DNA of 26,736 nucleotides from Betaproteobacteria bacterium UBA5582 (GTDB lineage: Bacteria; Pseudomonadota; Gammaproteobacteria; Burkholderiales; Rhodocyclaceae): contig DILW01000125.1 of the NCBI GenBank assembly GCA_002425245.1, positions 1 through 26,736 on the forward strand, read 5' to 3'. The translations under genes and the position numbers were made by a program. A model generated the notes under the pieces. It was not told where the DNA came from and did no database searches. It saw only the letters and a list, made by a program, of their open reading frames with translations. Positions 21,398-26,736 of this stretch are shown piece after piece (within the stretch, counting starts at the first letter, position 1; each line of letters begins with the position of its first letter).

Positions 21398-22252
21398 ATG
21401 AAGCGTTCCAATATCCATCTAATCAAGCCTATGATGTATCACAAGACATTCCCTCAAGCCCCTGACTTGCACTCTAAAGTTTATGAAAAAAAGTTCCTGT
21501 ATTTGATTGGCTATGGAATCAACTATGCGGCAGATCGAACAATAATTGCCGACCAATACATCGCTGATTCAGAGGTTCTGTTTGCCCTGGAATCTGATAT
21601 CGAACATATCAAAGCGAATATTAATGGAAGGGAAGTAGTAAACCTAATTTCCCTTTATCAGCAAGGGGTCTCTCGATCCGTTGCGTACGCTCAAATAGCG
21701 CAGACAGTGCTTGCGGCCTTTTCAAGTCACAGTCGCGTTGGACTCTTGGTTGAAGGTAGTCCGTTTTTTCTTGACAGTATTTGTGAATTGCTCCAAGAAC
21801 GGTCGAGTTCACTTGGTATTGATGTCGTCTACGTTGACGGACGAAGCAGCCTTGATGTCATCATCCAGACATTGCAAATACCCTTGCAGCATGGAATCGG
21901 AATTTACCTTGCAGAAAGCTATTGCGCTGATCGCGGAGTATTGAACCCTGAATCAGTCAACATCTTCTTTCAGCCAGGAAATGTCGGAACTGAGAATATC
22001 CAGATGCACGGCGTAGACATTGCAGGCGTGCGCACACTAAAAGACGCGCTTTTCGAGTGCTACGAGCCCTCTCAGCGGTGGCTTCTTATAAGTCTCGGGC
22101 AGTCAACGACGGTATCGACAAAGATCATTTGGAACTATCTTAGCGACTTGGATTCGTTTTATAGCTACATGCACTCTGGAACCCTAGTTATATCCAAGAA
22201 CTGGTGGCCTGCTGACCTGCACGGCGTTCTACCAACAGAAATTGAAGGTTAA
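21398..22252 (+). CDS. Cassette 7 gene A: tetrapyrrole-methylase-fold (SAM-dependent) enzyme
   Basis: A 284-residue protein from the ATG at 21398 (another ATG at 21431 is possible; no strong ribosome site at either). Residues 34-64 (LYLIGYGINYAADRTIIADQ) resemble the first strand and Gly-loop of the tetrapyrrole (precorrin) methylase fold. VNLISLYQQGVSRSVAYAQIAQ (81-102), LLVEGSPFFLDS (117-128, equivalent of the YGHPG-type loop) and DVVYVDGRSSLDVII continue the pattern in the right order. The fold uses S-adenosylmethionine and includes precorrin methylases, RsmI, DPH5 and the borosin peptide-backbone N-methyltransferases. No cobalamin gene is near, so the substrate is unknown. Gene B starts four bases later. 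Confidence 0.75.
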   Translation: MKRSNIHLIKPMMYHKTFPQAPDLHSKVYEKKFLYLIGYGINYAADRTIIADQYIADSEVLFALESDIEHIKANINGREVVNLISLYQQGVSRSVAYAQIAQTVLAAFSSHSRVGLLVEGSPFFLDSICELLQERSSSLGIDVVYVDGRSSLDVIIQTLQIPLQHGIGIYLAESYCADRGVLNPESVNIFFQPGNVGTENIQMHGVDIAGVRTLKDALFECYEPSQRWLLISLGQSTTVSTKIIWNYLSDLDSFYSYMHSGTLVISKNWWPADLHGVLPTEIEG

Positions 22253-22256
22253 GGCT

Positions 22257-23006
22257 ATGGCATCCCGTGAATTATGGTTACGTGCATTTCTGATAGTAAG
22301 CATGCTTTTCTCCTTGGCGCTGGTAGCCATTGGTGCGATTCGTGGATCTGCGATTGACTGGTATACGGTAATTGCCGCTTTAGGATCGTCCTATCTTGGT
22401 AGCGTGATGAGCATATATATTGATCGTGTGACGCAAAAGAAGAATGCGGACGAAACAATTTTGCTTATCGAAAAAAGACTTGGTGATTACGCACGCACTC
22501 TTCAAGGTAAGAACCTCATGACTAGCGATGGTCAGCGACTAAATAGCATTCTTGGTAGTTGGAATCAGTACAACGTTACAATAAAGGCTGGGAAGCGGTA
22601 CTGGATACATGCCGTGTACGAAATTCAAGCAACTCCAGCTGGAGAAATCTCTTTCAATGTCAGTTATGCAGATAACAAGAATGGAATGGTCACATATTCC
22701 TACGAAGGGGTGCTGAGAGATGATCGTGTGATTTTGATAGGCAAACCTTTATCGGGCGAGCAGCCATGCTTTGTTGAAATTTGGCCTCATTTAACAAATG
22801 CTGCTGCTCAGTATCACGTGGGAATTTGCTTTAACCAAGCATGGGACTTGCACGAGTCGATAATTCCATGCCTACTAAGCCGGCAACCTTTAGCTGAGCT
22901 AGGTGGTATTGATGACAACGCTTTGGACCGATTATGGGTGTCTGCCGCAAATAACGCTAACCTCGATATTTTCCCTCGTGTAGTCGACTTATTAGGAGAA
23001 AAGTAA
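22257..23006 (+). CDS. Cassette 7 gene B: two-TM protein with beta-rich soluble domain
   Basis: A 249-residue protein. TM1 is at about 8-28 (LRAFLIVSMLFSLALVAIGAI), TM2 at about 36-55 (YTVIAALGSSYLGSVMSIYI), then a charged helix (58-85). From about 98 on is a beta-rich domain (ILGSWNQYNVTIKAGKRYW, EISFNVSYAD, MVTYSYEGVLRDDRVILIG, CFVEIWPHL). The strand pattern with an I-x-G-x-W opening and an E-G-x-L-x-D-D-R-x-I-L-I hairpin suggests a small barrel. The overall plan, two TMs then a barrel, recalls the CBASS effector Cap15, but I claim only similar architecture. AAGG sites lie upstream of the ATG at 22257. Four bases follow gene A, and gene C overlaps its stop. Confidence 0.78.
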   Translation: MASRELWLRAFLIVSMLFSLALVAIGAIRGSAIDWYTVIAALGSSYLGSVMSIYIDRVTQKKNADETILLIEKRLGDYARTLQGKNLMTSDGQRLNSILGSWNQYNVTIKAGKRYWIHAVYEIQATPAGEISFNVSYADNKNGMVTYSYEGVLRDDRVILIGKPLSGEQPCFVEIWPHLTNAAAQYHVGICFNQAWDLHESIIPCLLSRQPLAELGGIDDNALDRLWVSAANNANLDIFPRVVDLLGEK

Positions 23007-23161
23007 TGAAAGGTATTACTACCGAACGACCAACGGTGACGGTTGCAGGCCGTGCCACTATTGAACTGATTCGTAGCGCACCATTCCAAGCGCAATTAAG
23101 GCCGCTTGCGAGTAAACAGCTGTTTCCTCGATTATTGCCTAGCAAGAAACTGCCGAAATAA
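23006..23161 (+). CDS. Cassette 7 gene C: 51-residue basic peptide
   Basis: A short frame not found by length-based gene calling. The ATG overlaps the stop of gene B (TAATG), and AGGAG stands about seven bases upstream. The peptide begins MKGITTERPTVTVAGRATIE and ends QLFPRLLPSKKLPK. It has a mixed beta/helical N-terminal half and a Pro/Lys/Leu-rich, strongly basic C-terminal half. The stop lies 30 bases before the R'' box of attC 7, so A, B and C together fill the cassette. It could be a regulatory or toxin/antitoxin peptide or a substrate of the gene A enzyme; it could also be a non-functional frame. Confidence 0.5.
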   Translation: MKGITTERPTVTVAGRATIELIRSAPFQAQLRPLASKQLFPRLLPSKKLPK

Positions 23162-23190
23162 TCACAAGCATTATGTCTTGTAATTAGGCC

Positions 23191-23256
23191 GCCCAACCCG
23201 GCAGTCGAGGGGGTTGCGCGAAAAGTCGTGTAGGTTGCTCACTTCTACGCCGGGGC
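23191..23256 (+). repeat. attC site of cassette 7, degenerate right end
   Basis: R'' GCCCAAC (23191-23197) is intact. CCCGGC (23196-23201) pairs with GCCGGG (23249-23254), the place where R' GTTGGGC would be expected; it reads GCCGGGGC instead. CAGTCGAG pairs with CTCACTTC with an extra C. The R' change should cripple recombination. Confidence 0.65.
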
Positions 23257-23292
23257 TTTTCAGTATTGCATCCATTCCTAAGGAGAAATTGA

Positions 23293-23697
23293 ATGCCTAT
23301 GTGGTCTTTTGACGCTGCTGCAGGATGGCACGAAATTGATGATTTTCTACAAACACCAGATGCAATTGACGTTGCAGAGGAAAGGCGGCTTGCTGGGTTC
23401 ACTTCAACACCATCATTAGTGGTTGGCGACAGTGAAGGCTCGTCGTTCTGTGTTGAGGTGTACAACCGCGCTTTCAGCACAACGGAAATGCCAAAGGGAG
23501 AGGGCTACGACTTTCTTACTGCTGTTGAGGTTGGTGGTGTCGTGTATTACGTCGCCATACCAAATCTTCCCGATCTACTGGAGTTCCTTCGCCAAACTAT
23601 TCCGCTGTCCGTCGCCATCGATGAATGGTCGATCAAGAAGGAGCGGTACATCGCAGAACTTGATAAGCAATTGGGTATTGTTCGTGGTCGAAAGTAA
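23293..23697 (+). CDS. Cassette 8 protein, unknown function
   Basis: A 134-residue soluble protein, MPMWSFDAAAGWHEIDDFLQ onward, with AAGGAG nine bases before the ATG at 23293. It appears to have a helix - beta meander - helix order: SLVVGDSEGSSFCVEVYNRA and VGGVVYYVAIPNLPDLLEFL in the middle, and a charged helical end (SIKKERYIAELDKQLGIVRG). No catalytic motif is evident, and I do not recognise the family. It lies between two related but decayed attC sites, so it is likely the last cassette, now fixed in place. Confidence 0.72.
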   Translation: MPMWSFDAAAGWHEIDDFLQTPDAIDVAEERRLAGFTSTPSLVVGDSEGSSFCVEVYNRAFSTTEMPKGEGYDFLTAVEVGGVVYYVAIPNLPDLLEFLRQTIPLSVAIDEWSIKKERYIAELDKQLGIVRGRK

Positions 23698-23705
23698 CAC
23701 GCCGA

Positions 23706-23770
23706 GCCCCAGCCCAGCAGTCGAGCGGACCTGCGCGAAAACCGCCCAGTCCGCTCATTTCAAACTATCA
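23706..23770 (+). repeat. attC-like site of cassette 8, decayed
   Basis: GAGCGGAC (23723-23730) pairs exactly with GTCCGCTC (23749-23756). AGTC before the left arm against ATTT after the right arm leaves the usual extra C. The left R'' position reads GCCCCAG and the right R' position (AAACTATC) no longer fits GTTRRRY. It is similar in sequence to attC 7. Confidence 0.6.
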
Positions 23771-23871
23771 AGAGACGATTGCAAAAGCAGTACGGGTGAG
23801 CTTCTGCTCCTGGTATGGCTGTGAATTTCCCAATTGAGCGCAATCAGATCACGAATCGAAAGGACATTCCT

Positions 23872-24444
23872 ATGAACTCGATGCCTTTGTCTCACGCGAT
23901 TCACCTCGGATTGTCTGAAATCAACAGTCGAGGTACTCATTTCAAGCCGAACATATCCAGTCTTGTCGCGGATTTCAGCATGGCTTCAGGTAGTGGCGGG
24001 GTCATGGTATTTACTCCCGAGAATTCGCAGGGCGTGAGCCGTCAGGGATACGACTTGGTGAGACTAGCGTCCCCCGATGTGCCGCAACTCGATATCACGG
24101 TCGGTGACATTTGGGAATGTGCGAAGGAGCACTACGGACTTACGGCAGCGGCGGCAGTGGCTGGCGCCGGCGGAATTCCGGTTAGCAAGCTGCGTCTGGG
24201 TCATATGGTCTATCCGGGCGCCAGCAAGTACACCAATCTCGCGAGTCATTTTGGCCTCAAGTTCTTCCCCATGGCCAAGCTTCCGCACGGATCAGCAGCC
24301 GCCCGCGTCGCAAAGAGCGCGTTCGGGACAATTCGAGTCTTTGGCATCGTAGGGCGTGCTCTGCCCTTTGTCGCTGTCGGCTTGGCGGTATTCGATGCTG
24401 TCAGTATTGGTATGTGCGCATACGAGGCGCGCGATGGAAAATAG
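23872..24444 (+). CDS. Hydrophobic-tailed protein paired with an ACP-like gene
   Basis: A 190-residue protein from the ATG at 23872 (AAAGGA about nine bases upstream; a frame from 23815 adds 19 residues without a ribosome site). The N-terminal two thirds are polar. The C-terminal part is hydrophobic and glycine-rich: FGTIRVFGIVGRALPFVAVG and LAVFDAVSIGMCAYEARDGK, consistent with one or two membrane-inserting helices. Another Ala/Gly-rich segment, GLTAAAAVAGAGGIPVSKL, lies at about 109-127. Such small proteins with a terminal glycine-zipper-like segment are often toxins or effectors; that is inference. The downstream ACP-like gene starts inside its last codons (11-base overlap), so the two work as a unit. 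Confidence 0.7.
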   Translation: MNSMPLSHAIHLGLSEINSRGTHFKPNISSLVADFSMASGSGGVMVFTPENSQGVSRQGYDLVRLASPDVPQLDITVGDIWECAKEHYGLTAAAAVAGAGGIPVSKLRLGHMVYPGASKYTNLASHFGLKFFPMAKLPHGSAAARVAKSAFGTIRVFGIVGRALPFVAVGLAVFDAVSIGMCAYEARDGK

Positions 24445-24736
24445 TGGTGTCAGCGCGTTCGAGAAGGATCAGGTGGTCGAAACTGTTATCGACATCTTCG
24501 TGCGTGTAATCGGGTTTATCGAACGGAAAGAGGTTTGCCGGACTACGAACCCAGCGAGGGATTTTTACATCGACACGGATGATCTGACGCTCTTTATTAC
24601 AGAAGTCGAGAAGCACTTCGGTATCCGCGCATCGCAAGCCGAATGGTTTGGCATAGATGGGACAATCGACAGCGTTGCGAGCCTGGTATTGCGGCATTTG
24701 TCGAGTGGCTATCGTGATCCGGCTCCCAGGTTTTGA
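24434..24736 (+). CDS. Acyl-carrier/DUF1493-like small protein
   Basis: A 100-residue, four-helix acidic protein. The order KDQVVETVIDIFVRVIGF, RDFYIDTDDLTLFITEVEKH, FGIRASQAEW, TIDSVASLVLRHL is the acyl-carrier-protein layout. At the place of the phosphopantetheine serine (DSL in true carriers) it reads DTDDL, so it should not carry an acyl group. DUF1493 proteins show the same D-x-D-D substitution. The ATG at 24434 overlaps the previous gene by 11 bases. A likely role is as a binding partner, chaperone or immunity protein of the upstream protein (inference). A terminator follows. Confidence 0.7.
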   Translation: MENSGVSAFEKDQVVETVIDIFVRVIGFIERKEVCRTTNPARDFYIDTDDLTLFITEVEKHFGIRASQAEWFGIDGTIDSVASLVLRHLSSGYRDPAPRF

Positions 24737-24777
24737 CGATTGAGCCTAGATCGTGATCGCGAAGCGAGCCGCGATCT

Positions 24778-24809
24778 GAACCGCTTGTTGAACAAGCACG
24801 GTTCGTTTT
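24778..24809 (+). terminator. Terminator after the ACP-like gene
   Basis: GAACCG (24778-24783) pairs with CGGTTC (24799-24804), with an inner CTTG...CAAG stem, followed by four T. A second exact hairpin, GATCGCG / CGCGATC (24755-24761, 24770-24776), stands just before it. Confidence 0.7.
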
Positions 24810-24868
24810 CTATGGAAACAGTTTTTTGTCGCCAGCCCGGAAAGCGGGCCGGAGAAATTCACGAAAGA

Positions 24869-25177
24869 TCAAGCCGCCAGTAACTCCGGTGCCCGGATGA
24901 CCTGCGGGGCAGGCTTTTGCTCGGCCACCCACAAGTCGTAATCCATTTGCATTCCCAGCCAGATTTCCGCGCACCCGCCGCGTTCCGGGCCGAGCCAGGC
25001 TTCGATGCGGCGCGCCATTTCCGGTGAAATGGCGGCGTGGCCGTTGAGGACGCGTGAGAGCGCGGTACGGGTGACGCCCAACTGATGTGCTGCCTCGGTG
25101 ACCGTAAGCCCGAGCGCGGGCAGTACGTCTTCCTTGAGCGTTTCGCCGGGGTGCGGCGGGTTGAACATCCGTCCCAT
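24869..25177 (-). CDS. higA: Second HigA-like antitoxin
   Basis: A 102-residue Xre-family antitoxin starting MGRMFNPPHPGETLKEDVLP at the ATG at 25177, with AAGGAG upstream. The helix-turn-helix is VTEAAHQLGVTRTALSRVLN. The IWLGMQMDYDLWVAEQ segment matches the family's end helix. It is clearly paralogous to the HigA at 15907-16197. No HigB-type toxin lies before it; instead a YifN/MazF-like toxin gene is transcribed away from it, 76 bases apart. It may be an orphan or may neutralise that toxin. A TTGACA is seen at 25232-25227 on its strand, without a good -10 partner. Confidence 0.88.
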   Translation of the reverse strand: MGRMFNPPHPGETLKEDVLPALGLTVTEAAHQLGVTRTALSRVLNGHAAISPEMARRIEAWLGPERGGCAEIWLGMQMDYDLWVAEQKPAPQVIRAPELLAA

Positions 25178-25253
25178 GTGCTTCTCCTTGTTATACAGCG
25201 CCTCTGTGCGTTTCGCAGTTCCCAATGTCAAAAATATGAATATAGAATAGCGC

Positions 25254-25676
25254 ATGGCTATTCAATTCCATCCCGAACAAGGCACCATAGTCATTTGCGA
25301 CTTCAACGGGTTTGTTCCTCCGGAAATGGTCAAGCGCCGCCCAGCTGTCGTTGTGTCGCCACGCCTGCGCAAACGCACCGGTCTGTGCACCGTGGTTCCG
25401 TTGAGTACTACACCGCCAGAGCCGATTTGCCCCTACCACTTCAAACTCCATGTAGCCCCAACTCTTGCGCCACCATACGACGCGCCTTTTCACTGGGTGA
25501 AGGCCGACATGCTCTACACAGTGGCGTTTAGCAGGTTGCATCTACCGTTCAATGGCAAAGATGCTTTGGGGAAAAGGAATTACGACGTTCGCGTACTGGA
25601 TGAAGCGGATTTGCTTAAAATTCAAGATTGTATGCTTCATGCTCTCGGTTTGACGCGCTTGACTTCATACCTGTGA
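25254..25676 (+). CDS. YifN-family PemK/MazF-like toxin
   Basis: A 140-residue protein opening MAIQFHPEQGTIVICDFNGF, then PPEMVKRRPAVVVSPRLRKR and TGLCTVVPLSTTPPEPICPY. This is the YifN branch of the PemK/MazF fold, whose members are ribosome-independent mRNA interferases. The conserved RRP, the VVxLSTTPP strand and the WVKADMLYTVAFSRL motif are intact, so it is probably active. No ribosome site precedes the ATG. The usual small antitoxin in front is absent; the divergent HigA-like gene is the nearest candidate partner. Confidence 0.88.
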   Translation: MAIQFHPEQGTIVICDFNGFVPPEMVKRRPAVVVSPRLRKRTGLCTVVPLSTTPPEPICPYHFKLHVAPTLAPPYDAPFHWVKADMLYTVAFSRLHLPFNGKDALGKRNYDVRVLDEADLLKIQDCMLHALGLTRLTSYL

Positions 25677-25779
25677 GCGCATATATTGGCCTAGTTCCCG
25701 CTCTGCTTTGGCATCGGGCTGAAGTCCTCCTCGTGAGGCCGCTACGCACCGGAGATTGCAATCCAGCGTGGTGTCTTAG

Positions 25780-25811
25780 GGCCCTGCCGCAAGGCGGGGC
25801 CTTTGCTTTTT
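25780..25811 (+). terminator. Terminator between the YifN-like gene and the last gene
   Basis: GGCCCTGCC (25780-25788) pairs with GGCGGGGCC (25793-25801) around GCAA with one mismatch, followed by TTTGCTTTTTT-like sequence. It lies about 100 bases after the YifN stop and just before the 3' end of the convergent last gene. Confidence 0.72.
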
Positions 25812-25826
25812 GGCCCGAGCGCCCGC

Positions 25827-26736
25827 TCAAACCGCATACGGCCGGTGCAGCCAGTTGCGGATGATGTCCACGTCGCGTTGCGGCAGGTAGGCGAAGCCGC
25901 TTAGGGCGTCTTCGACGGTGCTTTGGGCGACCCAGTGGGGGACGGCCTTGGTGGTGAGCATGTGGAAGTACCAGGCCATCGGGTAGCCGACGGCGCGGTC
26001 GAAGCGTTGCAGGGCTTCCTGCAGCTTGAGGCCGCTGGTGCCGGGGGCGGCTTCGAAGTCGGGCGGGTCGCCGGCCAGGGTGGCGATGGGTTGGGCGCGG
26101 AAGATCGGCTGCTGGTAGCGGTCGAGGTGTTCGCGGGTGGCGATGACCCAGTGGTTGGCGTAAACGCTGCTGGCGCCGGCACTGCTGTTCGACCAGTCGT
26201 CGACCATGCGGTGGATGGGGGCGGCTTCCTGCTTTTGCGCCTGCATGCGCTTGAGGAAGGCGCCTATGTGCTGGATCCGGCGTAGCGTGTAGTAGGGCAG
26301 GCTGAGCGGCTTGGGCGCGAGGTTGCCGCCGCGCGGGTCGACCAGTTCTTCGAGGCTGGCCGGTTCGTTGGCGAACAGGCGATGGGCCCGGGTTTCCTGC
26401 AGTTCCTCGATTTCCAGTTGCAGGAAGTCGTCGGCGCCGTCGCTGACGGTGGCGGTCAGGTAATGGGTTTGGCCGACCAGGCGGGTGGCGTACAGGGTTT
26501 GCCCTTCGTTCTCCTCGATCAGTTGCTGGATGTCGCCGTCGCAGGCGTCGAGGGCGCTTTCCGCCCATTGTTCGAGGTTGTCGCTGATCCGCTCGCCGCT
26601 TTCGTCGACGATGCCGCCCAGGCGATACCAGCCGCCGCGCGATAGAACTTCGCGAAACCTCAGCTCGGGGGCCAGTACCGCGAGTTCCCTGGCGAGCACC
26701 GCCGGGCCTGCGGTGGCAGGGATTCGCGAGCACAGC
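25827..26736 (-). CDS. Unrecognised soluble protein, N-terminus beyond the window
   Basis: At least 302 residues are open on the minus strand to the window edge. An in-frame GTG at 26699 (protein then 290 residues) could be the start, but the frame continues through SRIPATAGPA with no stop, so the true start may lie outside. The protein is hydrophilic with many tryptophans and tyrosines. It has an acidic N-terminal half (GERISDNLEQWAESALDACD) and a C-terminal half with WVIATREHLDRYQQPIFRAQ and GYPMAWYFHMLTT, ending NWLHRPYAV. No signal peptide, membrane segment or catalytic motif is recognised. GC-rich codon use says it belongs to the resident chromosome, marking the right limit of the acquired DNA. 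Confidence 0.75.
   Translation of the reverse strand, partial: LCSRIPATAGPAVLARELAVLAPELRFREVLSRGGWYRLGGIVDESGERISDNLEQWAESALDACDGDIQQLIEENEGQTLYATRLVGQTHYLTATVSDGADDFLQLEIEELQETRAHRLFANEPASLEELVDPRGGNLAPKPLSLPYYTLRRIQHIGAFLKRMQAQKQEAAPIHRMVDDWSNSSAGASSVYANHWVIATREHLDRYQQPIFRAQPIATLAGDPPDFEAAPGTSGLKLQEALQRFDRAVGYPMAWYFHMLTTKAVPHWVAQSTVEDALSGFAYLPQRDVDIIRNWLHRPYAV

Larger units (their letters stand above)
18664..23770 (+). mobile_element. Integron gene-cassette array lacking a visible integrase (CALIN-type)
   Basis: At least seven cassettes lie head to tail in one direction. Boundaries are GTTRRRY-like R' boxes at 18664, 19214, 19541, 20029, 20548, 20709, 21321 or 21367, plus a degenerate one at 23249. 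In five cassettes the first seven bases are exactly complementary to the R'' box of the cassette's own attC, as expected if each existed as a circle: GTTAGAC/GTCTAAC, GTTGGGC/GCCCAAC, GTTAGCC/GGCTAAC, GTTATGC/GCATAAC, GTTAGGC/GCCTAAC. The stretch is visibly AT-richer than its flanks. No integrase gene lies on either side within the window. Confidence 0.88.

Noticed and set aside
18664..23770. CRISPR array as an explanation for the repeated palindromes
   Set aside because: Repeats are 600-1800 bases apart, differ in sequence outside short boxes, and alternate with genes; this is the attC pattern.
24755..24776. Further attC site at the GATCGCG/CGCGATC hairpin
   Set aside because: No R''/R' boxes or extrahelical base; it looks like part of the transcription end of the ACP-like gene.
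25690..25780. tRNA or small structured RNA downstream of the YifN-like gene
   Set aside because: No cloverleaf, acceptor stem or TTCGA-type loop could be drawn; only the terminator at 25780 is convincing.
25615..26733. 372-codon Arg/Pro-rich minus-strand frame at the right end
   Set aside because: Its extreme Arg/Pro composition is that of an out-of-frame reading; the frame at 25827-26736 on the same strand has normal composition.

Overview
The window looks like a chromosomal segment of a GC-rich, nitrogen-fixing betaproteobacterium. A Rhodocyclaceae member of the Dechloromonas/Azonexus/Azospira kind is my best guess. The basis is GC-rich coding sequence, a sigma54/NifA-controlled nif accessory operon, periplasmic cytochromes, and a proteobacterial nudJ-mnmA-purB neighbourhood. 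The taxonomic name is inference from gene content only.

Region 1 (1-7.8 kb) is core metabolism. A minus-strand run ilvE - zinc-finger protein - waaF - NTF2-like protein is followed by a plus-strand run NudJ-like NUDIX - secreted transglutaminase-like protein - mnmA. Two minus-strand genes (HD-GYP protein and a GST) then precede purB and a small unknown gene. Region 2 (7.9-11.3 kb) holds a cytochrome c'/c556-type protein with its own promoter, a b561-type membrane cytochrome, and a dCache-PAS-GGDEF diguanylate cyclase.

Region 3 (11.3-15.5 kb, minus strand) is a compact operon nifV - cysE - TPR-like gene - nifW - nifZ - nifM. It makes homocitrate and O-acetylserine and supplies nitrogenase maturation factors. 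It is preceded by a consensus -24/-12 sigma54 promoter and a perfect TGT-N10-ACA NifA site. The structural nif genes and nifUS are not in the window.

Region 4 (15.5-18.6 kb) has a HigBA toxin-antitoxin pair with a palindromic operator, a VF530-family gene coupled to an AAA ATPase whose promoter is overlapped by a 9-bp inverted repeat, and a small membrane protein.

Region 5 (18.66 to about 23.8 kb) is the most interesting part: an AT-richer integron gene-cassette array with no integrase gene in view. Four adjacent attC sites each carry an unpaired C in the left arm. In five cassettes the first seven bases (R') are the exact complement of the R'' box of that cassette's own attC. Cargo includes a WEF-type hypothetical protein, a reverse-oriented zinc-ribbon protein, a membrane protein, a DUF1851/Tdi1-like immunity protein, an unknown protein, and a large 3-gene cassette. 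That last cassette encodes a tetrapyrrole-methylase-fold enzyme, a two-TM protein with a beta-rich soluble domain, and a 51-residue peptide. It is the best candidate here for an undescribed (possibly anti-phage or peptide-modifying) system. The right end of the array has decayed attC sites.

Region 6 (23.8 kb to the end) carries an overlapping pair (hydrophobic-tailed protein plus ACP/DUF1493-like protein), a second HigA-like antitoxin diverging from a YifN-type PemK/MazF-like toxin, and the C-terminal part of an unrecognised protein running off the right edge.
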